This document shows, in pieces, positions 1-11,000 of a stretch of 64,000 nt of DNA (position 1 is its first letter; every line of letters begins with the position of its first letter). The translations under genes were made by a program, and so were the position numbers. Source of the DNA: Rhabditoides inermis (Eukaryota > Nematoda > Chromadorea > Rhabditida > Rhabditidae); the NCBI GenBank assembly GCA_963966185.1, contig CAWZYM010000054.1:92149-156148 (forward strand), given 5' to 3'. The notes beneath the pieces are model-generated. The model saw only the letters and a list, made by a program, of their open reading frames with translations, was not told the DNA's origin and did no database searches.

Positions 1-281
1 TTCCAATTATCGATGACTGGTATACTGTACTTTTCTTTGTCTGCCCCTACATCTTTATCCCTCTATCTCTTTCTCCCCCCCCCCCCTTCGTCTCGTCTCA
101 TGTGAGAGTGGGAGGAAGGAGGAGGGCTATTGAGTGACTTACCAGACTGGACTCTGCTGCGCTGAGCTGATCAAAGTAAACAATATGACAGTATGTGAGG
201 GGACAGCAGCGGGCTCTTAGCGGCAGGAAATGCGAGAAGGGGAATGGGGAGCGAAGAATACAATGAGAGTGGCTGTTTGAG

Positions 282-540
282 CTTCTCTATCTGGTGGACT
301 GGAGCGACTGGCGTCCGCGATTCTGGCCATTGCCCTACTGGATACCCACACTCGCCCAACTCTTCCTCAAGGTGAGCGATAGAGAGGGAGAGGGGGGGAA
401 TAAGTGTGTGTTCTAGTACGTGCTGACCCTGTCTCTGGCAATGGGCCTCCTCAATGCGCTTCCCTGCTACGCTCTCGATGGACAGCACATACTACACACT
501 GCTGTCAACGCTGCACTCCCAACTTGGCCCAAACGGTACG

Positions 541-595
<55 letters not shown>

Positions 596-1000
596 TCTTT
601 CTTTCTTTCTTTCTTTCTCTCTCTCTCTATGTTGTTGTTTGTTGTTTATCAGCCTGATTCCGACATGTACATACAATGTTAGCATGATGAGTTATCTGGA
701 AGCACACACAATCCTACAGTGGAGTATTGGTGCTCCTTGGCTGGCACAGTGCGGCTCGAGTCCTGACTGTTCATGGTAGATGGGCGTGAACATCGCGAAG
801 TGACCAGTTCCGTATGCGAGGCGTGGTAGAAGATTTTGAAAGACTGCCGCCTCTCTCTATCCTCTCTCTATCCTGTTCATTAAACCTCTCCTTGCAGCCG
901 TCGTCGTCAGCTGATATCTCTGGTGCTGTTCTACGGTACGAGTCTGCTTGCAGTCAATGTGTTACTGGGATTCTTCCGCTTCTTCCGCACTTTCGGATAG
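282..1000 (+). CDS. MBTPS2: Site-2 protease (membrane-bound transcription factor peptidase), 3' end only
   Basis: Three C-terminal exons of an intramembrane zinc metalloprotease that cleaves SREBP/ATF6-type membrane-bound transcription factors in the Golgi. Exons: about 282-371, 417-535 and 898-1000, stop TAG at 998. The first exon ends SDWRPR..WIPTLAQLFLK. The second carries LLNALPCYALDGQHI, the NxxPxxxLDG motif whose Asp is a zinc ligand in this family. The third ends in a hydrophobic helix (LISLVLFYGTSLLA) that aligns with the tail I recall for human MBTPS2. The HExxH exons must lie left of the window. The left edge of the first exon is uncertain: an in-frame TGA at 264-266 forces an acceptor between 267 and 282. 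The intron 536-897 holds a CT microsatellite (545-630). An apparent 18-nt intron in the last exon is in frame and is better read as coding. Confidence 0.85.
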
Positions 1001-1700
1001 TCCCCCTCTCTCTCCGTATGGTCGGTGTTGGTTTGTACACTACTCACTACTCTCATTCCCATATCAACGCACCCCTTCCGACTCTCGTGCATTCATTGTG
1101 TGATATCGAACGGGGCTCTCCCTTCTCCCTTTATCTCCCTCTTCTCTGATGACTACCGTGTGCAGTGCACACTTTCCTAACGCTTTTCTATAGCAATGAT
1201 CTATTCTTACCCACTTGTATTCTACTAATGTGCGCATCCGCTTGCAGCGGACGGGGGTTTTCTCGGGTGATTGGTACTCTTTCTAGAACAATACTATGTT
1301 ACTACCAATTTGTTACTTTGAACGTGTGTTATGGTGTGAGTGGGGCTCGATCGCCATTGTATATTCGCCGTGTGCTTCTGTAGTAGAGTCTAACTCGTCT
1401 TGAGGTCAATAATAATAATGTATAAATCATTCTTGGTGAGTTTGTGTGGCATGTATGTGAATGGAGAAGGACGTGTTTCGATTCACGCGAGATATCTCAT
1501 ACGTTTACGGGGTACGTTTGTGGAGTAGATGCATATGAAGTGGATACGTTTATGTTGTTCGCGATTCGCGTATCACAATGGGAGGATGCATATTTGGGTT
1601 GTGCACCAAGAGAGAAGAGAGAGAGAGATACCAGTAAGGAGCACTAGACTAGAGAGAGGGAGGGAGTTGGAATGACTAGTTGAGGGAGGAAGGGGTGGGG
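1001..1700. other. Intergenic, no gene seen
   Basis: This stretch separates the convergent 3' ends of the site-2 protease gene and the prepropeptide gene. Only short open frames without splice or homology support are present. GA/CT-rich tracts lie at about 1610-1680. Confidence 0.5.
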
Positions 1701-2683
1701 TCACTGTCGCGGCGCGACCCGCAACGCATAGCGATATCCGGGGTAGCCGAATCGACTCCTCTTCACCATCGGAGGCTCCTTCAACAGCTTCCGCGGGACA
1801 TCCTGGAATCAGGAAATGAGTGCGCATTCAGGAACATCTTGGAGGGGTTTGTGGTTACATGCTTGCTATAAGGATGTTGATTTTGTTGGTTACTGACCAG
1901 GATGTAGGGTGGATAGAGTGCTGCTCGCTTGATCATCGGTGGTTCCTTGAGCACTCGTCGCGGAATCGCCTGCAACACTCGATGGTCTCGTTGATTTCTC
2001 GAGAGGCTGCTCAAGCTCATTCAGTCTACGATGCCCGCACACGGTTCGAGCACTTCTAGAGTAGTCGGAAACGCGATACTTTCAGTGGTTGCAGGCTGTT
2101 GCTGCTGTCACTAGATGGGTGGTGTGTGTTGGCTGACCATGTTGCTGTCTGCTGGGTAGAAGGCGACTGCCGCGTCGTTTCTCTTGAGGGGCGGCTCCTT
2201 GAGTGGCTTGCGCGGCAGTTGAATGTTTGAGGGATAGAAGGACGGCGGATCTGCCCGCTTTAGAGGAGGCTCGCGAACAAGCCGATGTGCCATCTGAAAA
2301 CGAGTTGAGAAATAAAGAGGATGATTTAATCACCTCTGTCATGTCCTCTTGCGGTAGAAACATGGCCTCTTGATCGAGGTTGAAGAGTGCCGGGACCTGT
2401 GGTGTACGGTATGGTATGAGGACACTGTGCACTGGTGGTTGCGTGGCACCACGTTCTCTGCTACACACTACTCTCTGGCTGTGCTCTTCTTGTGCTTTGG
2501 AATGTTAAGTGGCTTCATTCTACGTGCTTACATACATAGAGAACACTCGCAAAAACGTGCCGCGCATAAGTAGCGCCTAGTTGGTATGCGGTCTTGTGAG
2601 TGGCTGGCCACGTGTCCCCCACGTACCTGCAGTTGGTCGAATGCCCTCACGACGGCTGGAAGTAACAACACAACGAACATCAT
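1701..2683 (-). CDS. Putative neuropeptide-like prepropeptide with four xLKEPPxx-type peptides
   Basis: Five exons, all phase 0: 2683-2627, 2396-2334, 2293-2138, 1969-1898 and 1802-1701 (149 residues). Exon 1 encodes a signal peptide (MMFVVLLLPAVVRA). The rest contains four related segments bounded by basic residues: HR-LVREPPL-KR, RK-PLKEPPL-KR, RR-VLKEPPMI-KR and RK-LLKEPPMV-KR, each followed by an acidic or neutral spacer containing a YP motif. The protein ends in a basic tail with no further repeat. Signal peptide plus repeated short cores between dibasic sites is the architecture of neuropeptide precursors cut by prohormone convertases in the secretory pathway. The last two repeats sit on one exon each and exon 3 carries two. 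A TTCAG acceptor directly precedes the ATG pair, consistent with trans-splicing. No cleaved core ends in the Gly needed for C-terminal amidation. I do not recognise a named family. Confidence 0.68.
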
Positions 2684-4315
2684 CTGAAGGAGAAAATGAT
2701 GAGAGACTCGTGGAATGGAAACGCTCCGCCGGGCACGGACGACGAAGATGAGTGGAGTTGGACAAACAAACAGTAGGCCGCGCAAAACACATATTAGGCC
2801 GGTGCGCGCCACTGCTGCGTGTTATGGAAGACGATGGGGAGAAATGAAAATGAAATCGGAGAATAGTGGGGAAGGAGCAAAGATTCACTTTGGTCCTCCG
2901 ATTGGATACAGCCAAAACAGACCACAGTAGCCATAACTCAATGAGAAAGGCGAGGGGATTTCCGTGTGGAATTGGCCAATTTGGTAGACGTAGCGTGAAA
3001 TGTGATATGAAGGATAGTGAAATTTGCCTTTAGGAAATGGGTGGGGATGGCTTTATAAGGTGGGGTGAGATGTGGGTGTGGCAGGGAGAGAGAGAGAGAG
3101 AAAAAAAAAGGAGGTAGAGGGTCGCAAAGGGCGACGACAGGAGATATGCTTCTTGCGAGATTGCAGTGACATTTCACCTCGCGCGGCCGCCACCGTCGTG
3201 CCGACCCCAGAAGGCGTCAATGACGTCATAGTAGTGGTGGCCCACCTACGCTGATTTATGGATGGAATACGGGGCGCGTGAGAGAGGGAGGGAGAGGGGG
3301 TATCGTCATCCCCTCGAGAGAGCGGTCTATGGTGGCCGAATAAATTCTGACTGAGTTGGGGGAGGCGAGAAGAATGACGACAGAGGGCAATACATAACTG
3401 AACACCGAAACACGCGGAGACAAAAATAGAATTGAGTAGATGTGTGATATGTGAGAAAGATATATAGGGATTACCCGAATCCAGCCGGTGGGTGGCAAAG
3501 ACACGTAAAGGATTATTAAAGGATAGGATGGGTTGTTGTTCGAGTGTCGACTAACGAGCTCGAATATGACACCATAAGAAGCACTCGCCCCGGAAAGCAA
3601 CACAAGAAAAGAGTAAGCATGCAAAGCGGCCGATGCGACTTATATGTGGAGGGAGAGGAGAGGGGTGGGGCTAGGGAGTACTGTGACGGAAGAACCCCGT
3701 CACTGGTGCAAAGATATATAACGGGAAGTCCTGCTCTCACAGTTGGTATCACAGCGGCCGACACGCTTCCAACTGTGTGAAGACAGAGGGCAATACAAAT
3801 TAAGCATGCCTCGTTTAGTTAACTGATATGTAAATGTCGGTCTATTGCCAATTTTGTGCATTCACAGAATTGTCTAAATATATGGTTATATGTATTTTCT
3901 GGATTGTAAATAATAAATGACGATTGTTGATAATCATATGGAATATGCAAGCGATTTGCATGCAGAATTGCTCGAGAATCATTGTTCTCGGGTCAGTTTG
4001 TACAACATTTGATATATATTTATGCAATCTGTACTGCTACCATAAGTCGCATAGTTCGTAGTAAGCGTAATTTTGAGTTATTCTTATAAGGTTATGGTGA
4101 TTGAATGTTAGTCGATTGGGAGTGGGCGGGTACTGTATCTATTGTTGAAGGGGAGTGGGGAATAGGGAGCGAGGAAAGAGAATTGGGGAGAAGTCTGAGT
4201 GAGTGGAGACATGAATATGATGCATTATATATATGCACACACAGGTCTATTCACTCGTGGTCTCCACAAGCTATTTGTGGAATGGAGGATATTTCGGGAT
4301 TGAGAGAGAGAGGAG

Positions 4316-4366
<51 letters not shown>

Positions 4367-4495
4367 AAGCATACGAGCCAGAGAGGAGAGATAGAAGAGA
4401 CAAGAGAGGACAGTCGGATTCCTTACATGACCTAATCTGTGCTAATAGCAATCAACTGGTGTGACGCATATATAAGATGCATGGTTATTATTGAG

Positions 4496-4546
<51 letters not shown>

Positions 4547-5100
4547 GAGAAAGAGAAAGAGAAGAAGAGAAAGCTCCGCGTGAGCCGTTGATTGGATTGC
4601 ACCCGTATAATAATGTAGTCATTTTCAATGACGATTGAGTAATGATCACTGTATTATCTTCCTTGTGAGCTTATTAGTGTTGTTTATATATGTTGTTGTT
4701 TTATCAGAGTGCACTTCTTTCTCTGAAATGAACAAATATCTGTGATTGAATGCGTACGTCAAACTTCTATGAGTGGATAGGTTGAAGAATGCACTATTCA
4801 CACTGTCTGTCGTTGACATATTGTATGTTGTGTTTCGCGCGTCGCTTGTATATAATATTATTCTGGGAGGTAGTTCGCCAGATTACTGTAGAAAATCGAT
4901 CTACCCTCTAGTCGCATTCAATCTACCTTCTAGTCGTGAGGAGACCCAAGCGCGCGCTTTCAAACGATGATATCGATCAAAGAAGCCGGCATGCGAATCA
5001 AAGAGGCCGCGCGACACTCGACCATTTGCCCGCGCTGTCTGGCCTCTCTCGCTCGAAACTGAGTTTCGCCAACTGACCCCGGCTGGCAATAACAGAAACT
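2684..5100. other. Intergenic region with GA microsatellites
   Basis: No gene could be supported. A TATAAA-like box on the minus strand near 3050 lies about 370 bp upstream of the prepropeptide start. Long GA runs occupy about 4320-4362 and 4501-4560. The motif GCGCGTCGCTTGTATATAA occurs near 4836-4856 and again near 5618-5637. Confidence 0.45.
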
Positions 5101-5109
5101 ATCCACCAG

Positions 5110-5137
5110 GCGGCGACTATATAAGCGCTGATATCAG
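5110..5137 (+). promoter_or_regulatory. TATA-type core promoter
   Basis: CTATATAAGCGCTGATATCA lies immediately upstream of the ATG at 5138. The same block recurs near 5628-5654 behind a different 5' flank. TATA box and start codon are so close that the 5' UTR would be very short or the start is reached by trans-splicing. Confidence 0.45.
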
Positions 5138-5314
5138 ATGCATCTTGGTCAATTCTTCAGTAAAGCCTTTCTGATATGTGTATTTGTCTTACTATTACTG
5201 GTAGCAGCGAGTAACGCAGTATGGCACCTGCGACGATCCACCCACCGCCTGTCTGTATTTGGCCTGCTCATTCTATTCTCTGTGATTCCTGCTGGCTGCA
5301 GTGTACATATTTGA
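5138..5314 (+). CDS. Short secreted or membrane protein of unknown family
   Basis: An open frame of 58 codons starts just behind a TATA box. The first 27 residues look like a signal peptide (MHLGQFFSKAFLICVFVLLL then LVAASNA). Read straight through, the frame continues VWHLRRSTHRL and a second hydrophobic stretch. An alternative model splices at GCA|gtatgg (donor about 5218) to an acceptor near 5300, giving a mature peptide beginning CTYLTARDAV. A further possible junction follows at GA|gtaagc. Either form would be a small secreted peptide. There is no homologue I recognise, and the choice of model is open. Confidence 0.4.
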   Translation: MHLGQFFSKAFLICVFVLLLLVAASNAVWHLRRSTHRLSVFGLLILFSVIPAGCSVHI

Positions 5315-6030
5315 CTGCGAGAGATGCGGTGCGGCGAGAGAAAGCCGAGTAAGCAGCAGCAGGGAGTCTACCGAGGATGGAGGGACCAGCGCGCGACTGC
5401 AGGGCAACGACACACTATCAGTAGGCCTGACTGTTTGAATTGATCCTAGTGACTGCCTAGACAACTGACGCAGTCTTTTTTTCACAGATACGTTAGATTT
5501 TATTTATTGTTGTATTAACCAGTTCGTTTGTATTAGCTTTATGTTCGAGTCCTGTATGTGAGGACACATACAAGTTTATGTGGGTAGCAGTGATAGGTGG
5601 AAGAAGGCACACTGTTTGCGCGTCGCTTGTATATAAGCGCTGATATCAGATGCTGAATATGACAACACATTCATGATTATATTCCTTAAGAGCCTAAAAG
5701 TTTTCCATATCATGCCTTATCTGTCTTATGCTAGAATGGCCACAACATAACAATAATTGGGTGTACGTTTATCCAGAGATTTAGCAGGGTGAGTCTAGTT
5801 AGAACAAAGCTCTATGACGGAGATCCATGTTCATTCCGCTATGACGATATCACCATGTAATTACTTCTGTAATTACCTCAACTAGATATGTGTAGGTGGA
5901 TAGAGAGAGAAAGAAAGAAAGAGAAGAGAAAGAGATTGATATGACCCGTTGGTACATGGCTATTAACATGTGACGTATTTGCGTTGTTGTGACATGTTTA
6001 GATTGCAGACTATTCCAACGACGACATATC
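5315..6030. other. Intergenic, second copy of the core-promoter block
   Basis: TATATAAGCGCTGATATCAG recurs near 5630, identical to the block before the 5138 ORF, but the ATG that follows opens only a very short frame. Nothing else coding is seen. A GA-rich tract lies at about 5900-5935. Confidence 0.4.
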
Positions 6031-6408
6031 CCTCTCCTCTCCTCTCCTCTCCTCTCCTCTCCTCTCCTCTCCTCTCCTCTCCTCTCCTCTCCTCTCCTCC
6101 TCTCCTCTCCTCTCCTCTCCTCTCCTCTCCTCTCCTCTCCTCTCCTCTCCTCTCCTCTCCTCTCCTCTCCTCTCCTCTCCTCTCCTCTCCTCTCCTCTCC
6201 TCTCCTCTCCTCTCCTCTCCTCTCCCTCTCCCTCTCCCTCTCCCTCTCCCTCTCCCTCTCCCTCTCCCTCTCCCTCTCCCTCTCCCTCTCCCTCTCCCTC
6301 TCCCTCTCCCTCTCCCTCTCCCTCTCCCTCTCCCTCTCCCTCTCCTCTCCCTCTCCCTCTCCCTCTCCCTCTCCCTCTCCCTCTCCCTCTCCCTCTCCCT
6401 CTCCCTCG
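6030..6408. repeat. Pure polypyrimidine/polypurine satellite, CCTCT then CCCTCT units
   Basis: About 375 bp contain almost only C and T on the plus strand. Pentamer units (CCTCT) run to about 6222 and switch sharply to hexamer units (CCCTCT), with one pentamer interruption near 6343. Frames open on both strands here (RGRGRG, ERREERR, LSLSLS) are by-products of the repeat. Confidence 0.95.
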
Positions 6409-6893
6409 TCACTTGAACCATTTCGGACTAGCTTTTAATGACGATGGCTTGCAATCTGTATCCATTCTAGGCTGGAGTTTTTCGGGATAGAAAGTGTTTG
6501 GATTGAACTCGTGCATGACGCATTGACGTCTGAAAACGGTTTAGAAATGGTTAGAAGATGTATATTTCATGCTTTAATCCGATGCACTCAACAGTACTAT
6601 GATTACAAGAAGTATTTATGATGCACACGTTAGACTCTCCACTGGGGATGTGAAATGAATGTGTATTAGATACGAATTTTATGTGAAACGCTCATTCTGA
6701 AACGAGGGTCAAATCATATTCTCACAGTGTGAATATGAAATGAAGATTTGCTATTATAATATCAAGGTTCACTGCTCTACGGTGTAGTAAAGTAAAAGCC
6801 GGAGGGGAGAAGGATATCAGGCTTGCGCTATTTGGGGATTGGTGCTAATGAATTTGTTTTCATGTGGAAAGGGGCTTGTAGAATTTCCTCCAT

Positions 6894-6922
6894 TAGAGAG
6901 GGCGCGCAGCGCCCTCTCTTTT
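6894..6922. repeat. GC-rich palindrome, two copies in window
   Basis: ATTAGAGAGGGCGCGC followed by AGCGCCCTCTC forms a near-perfect hairpin about 30 bp before the REV1 start. A near-identical copy in the opposite orientation lies at about 26432-26460, upstream of another gene. It could be a small mobile hairpin or a regulatory site. Confidence 0.5.
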
Positions 6923-6947
6923 GGGTTGAATTTGACTTTTTTTCAGA

Positions 6948-8034
6948 ATGGCGTCTTCTCCCGGGTCGGGTATGGACCTCTTCGACTGCTCCTCGAATAG
7001 TCCCTCGCAGGAGGACGATGGAGAGATGGAGCAGGAGGAGAAGGAGAAGGAGGAGCGGCCGGGTCCGTCCCGCATACCCAACTTTGACGAGGATGCGGAC
7101 AGCAAGGATTTGTTCGATGATTCTGAAGAAAATGTGAGATTTTTTGTTGTGAAATGGTATGTTTGAGTGTGTTGAGGCAATCATTCCCGTTGCACAGCCT
7201 GCTATGGACACAACTATGGAAGGTGGAAAGGAGACAACCATGGAGGTGATGCGATGTCCTGTCTCATTCCAATGCACCAACGCGTGCTTACGTTTTCAAA
7301 ACATCTTTTTTATTGATACTGATATAGGTTGAAACATCACTGGCATGGACAAGTAATAGAGGGCAAGACGTTCGAAAACTTCGGTCCATATTATTAGGAG
7401 ACGAGAGGAGCGACGAGATATTCGACGTCCAGTCATTTGTGGGTGGATGGGGGGGGGGAGGGAAGGGAGAGGCGAGGAGATTACAGGGCGAGTACATGCA
7501 TCTGAAGAAGCGCAAGTTGAATGAGCAAGTGAACGAGTTGGGAGCGCCGGCGGAGGCTGACGTCATCTCACACATATTCCGAGGAGTCGCCATCTTCGTT
7601 AATGGATACACAGGTGAGACGCAGCACCAAGTATAGTTCTTTACACAAATCACGTATAGAGGATTTTTTTAAACTCATCCTAATTAGAGTTGAATACATG
7701 CTCTCAAATGATGATTGAGGATGAATGATTTGATTGTTTCAGACCCGCCGGCGCTGCAGCTACGACAGATGGTACAGGCAAACGGAGGAGAGTTCCACGT
7801 ATATGAGGCATTCGGTACGCAACCCACACACAATATGTATATTCGCATGGTTATTTCGAACGATCGTGAAAGAATGGAAGTGGCGTGGATGAGGAAATGC
7901 GAATCATTCATGTCAGGCAAGACAACTCATATCATTGCCACTTCACTCGCTGCGGTCAAGACAGACAAACAGAGGAAGGGAGATGTGATTGTGCGACCAG
8001 CGTGGATTGTGGACAGGTGAGAGGGAGAGACAGG

Positions 8035-8076
<42 letters not shown>

Positions 8077-11000
8077 AGTGTGGCGGCGGGTCGAAAGCTT
8101 GCCGAGACGGAGTACCTTCTGTTGACTGCGAAGGAAGTGAGCAGGCAACAGATCTCTCGCTTCTTTGGGAAGGAGCTGCAGGGCTGTTCGAATGCCATTC
8201 CATCCCGCATTCACTCCCCACCCACTCCCGCTACCACTGCCTCCCTCGCACACACTGCCCCTGGTACGCTCCCTTCCCCTCCCCCCCCCTCTCCATTTCT
8301 ATCTGTTCAGACGCACGCGATCCTTCGTTCATCGATTCGTACTACGCCCGTTCTCGTCTCCATCTCATCTCCACACTGGCACAGGAGATGAAAGTGGGCG
8401 TGATTTGATGGGGCGGAGCATATAAGTCGGGTTCAATTGCCTTTTTCGCAAAATTATAGAGAACTGTGAAATAACTAATGCGACTGATTTTGCAAAACTA
8501 TCTACGATAAATATTTAGCAATTTGTAATGCAAAACCGTTTTTGAAATTTCGAAAATTTCAGTTAATGAATTGTAAAATCGTTCAAAAATAGGACGCACC
8601 ATCAAATTGCAAGTGTTTTGTCTTGGTTTTGCAAAATAGGCCCATTTAGCAGGCGTGCAGAGGGCAATTTAGCAGGCGTGCAGAGAGAACACATCTGCAG
8701 AATCGTCCATGGGCCGATTTTGCAGACGAATTACAGACCATCTGTAAATTCGGCTCAGGCCCGATTTTGCAGACGAATTACAGACCATCTGTAAATTCGG
8801 CGCAGGGCCGATTTTGCAGACGAAATATGGAGAGGGCAGAACCATCTGCAGAATCGGCCCTCGGCCGATTTTGCAGACAGAGCAAACCTGATAGGGATAA
8901 CTTGTCTTGGCAAAACATTCGCTGCGCGCAGGACTCGAACCAGAAAAGCGAGCGCGCGGACAACCCAACGATACAACTAGGCCATCCACGCATGCGCTGC
9001 TCTCTCTGAAAAAAGGGAAACAATGCCTTGTGTTTAAAGGTACAAGACGTGAACATGCTTACTTTGTGAATGTAATTCCTACTGAACAAAGGAACTAATT
9101 TCACTATGATATTTGGAAACATAACAATTGAATCAGTCACTCTTCACTCACGATAAGCATTAGCTATCACAAGCCTGTTTGAGTTGCGTGCTGACGACTA
9201 TTAGTTAGCGAAGCACCGAACACGTGGCAGCGTAGTGTAGTGGCGTACACTCGCGATCATTGATCTCACCTATAGAGTTCGAATCCCGCGGTTGGTGAAT
9301 ATTTTGCCATGACAAGCTATCTGTTCTACGGCACTGCCCTCTCTATATTGGCGCCGAATTTACAGATGGTCTGTAATTCGTCTGCAAAATCGGCCCCGGG
9401 CCGATTCTGCAGATGTGTTCTCGCTACACGTCTGCAAATCTGTCCATGGACTGTCCATGGGCCTATTTTACAGAACCTAGTAATACACTTGCAAGTTGAT
9501 GATGCGCCTCATTTTTCAACGATTTCACAATGCAAAGACGGTATGTTTTTGATTTCCAAAATTTTTTTACAATTTTAAAAAGCGATTTGCTATCAATTTA
9601 TGACGGCATGAGTTTGCAAACTTTAGTCGAAACATTTATCAATTTCACAGTTCTCTGTATTATTGCGAAAAAAAAGCAATTGAACCCGACTTATATGTTT
9701 GTGTCAAGGACTGGGTGAAGGCTCGTCGGGAGCGCGCCACTGAAGAACCACCCGTTGGCGTGCAGCTCATTCGAGAGGCGGGCATTGCGAGCGGCAGACT
9801 CAAGTGGGCGGAGCTAGGAAGGGCGGGGCTTATGAGATGTGTGTTCAGAGAAAGGGTGGTGATGCACATTGACATGGACTGCTTCTTTGTGTCTGTGGCG
9901 ATGCGAAGTCGACCGGAGCTACGAGGAAAACCCGTTGCCATCACACATAGCAAGGTAGGAGAGGGGGGGGGAGAGAGAGAGAGAGAGAGATTTGATTGAA
10001 ATGATTTATCTCAAATCGTATGGCATTGGGGGAGTTTGGAGTTTATCTTGGGTAGTTGGCAAATGACTTGGGTCCGGCCGCGTCCGTCGTTGGTCCCTCA
10101 GCAGCAGAAGCTTGGTCGCAGCATCCTCGAGGCGTCGGGCGAGCGGGGCGGCGGCCGGCTGTATCGCGCACTATCGGACAGCTCTCTTGGTCCCCTTGTC
10201 GCGGGGAGAGAGACAGCCCTACACGAGTACAGTATCAGTGTTGTATTGTGACATGACCAGATTGCTTATCTCACTGCCCAACTTCTCGCTGTAGTCGGGT
10301 TCTCTCGTATCTTTCTTTGTATCTCGCAATCATCTTCAGTGCCTTTTCTGGTCTAGTAATTCCATATTTTGGGTTGTAACTCTCCCCCAATGTATGCAAG
10401 TAATATACAGCTTTTGAAAACTCAAGAGTCTCGCATTGGATCTGACTAATCAAGTCATTCCACTCCGTCTTTGGAATTCCAAGAGCTTTCATTGCACTAT
10501 CATTCTCTTTCCAATAGTCACCGAGAGAACTGACAAGGAAAGGGTGAAGAGACACTTTGTATCCCAACCCTTTATATGTTTCAGCAATAACAGTGTACTT
10601 ATCGATCTTATCAGCAGCGGCGTTGTGGAATGACTCGATTCCCTTTCCAAAAGAGACACGCACATCCACTATCACCACTTCTTTTTCACTCTCTCTTTTT
10701 AGCACAATGTCAGGGCGGAGGTTTCCTCCATCTATCGCATTGCGCGTATCAGTCTCAATCCAAGCATTTTGATTCACTGCGCTCTTTTCCGCAGCAGCCA
10801 CTATTATGTCTTGAATGTTGTTATGCCTGTCCGTCACTCCCGTTTTCAAATGAGCCTCACACCCATTGAGCACGTGAGCAAGCGTCTCAATCTTTCTCTC
10901 GTTGCACACAGAGCACATCTTGTCTGATTCTGCATTCTTCGAATTGAATCTCGATCCTTTCAGAGGAAGATTATCGAGCAATGCTCGGTGTCTCCACTCA

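Noticed and set aside
957..975. An 18-nt intron in the last site-2 protease exon
   Set aside because: The piece is in frame, and translating it improves the match to the known C-terminus, so it is coding.
5963..6438. RGRGRG/ERREERR and LSLSLS frames resembling RG-rich proteins
   Set aside because: They are produced by CCTCT/CCCTCT repeats and open on both strands.
10036..10256. GC-rich ORF as an extra REV1 exon between the palm exons
   Set aside because: REV1 exons ending at 9954 and beginning at 17296 join in phase 0 with a good protein junction. This segment has no similarity to REV1 and lies at the retrotransposon 3' end.
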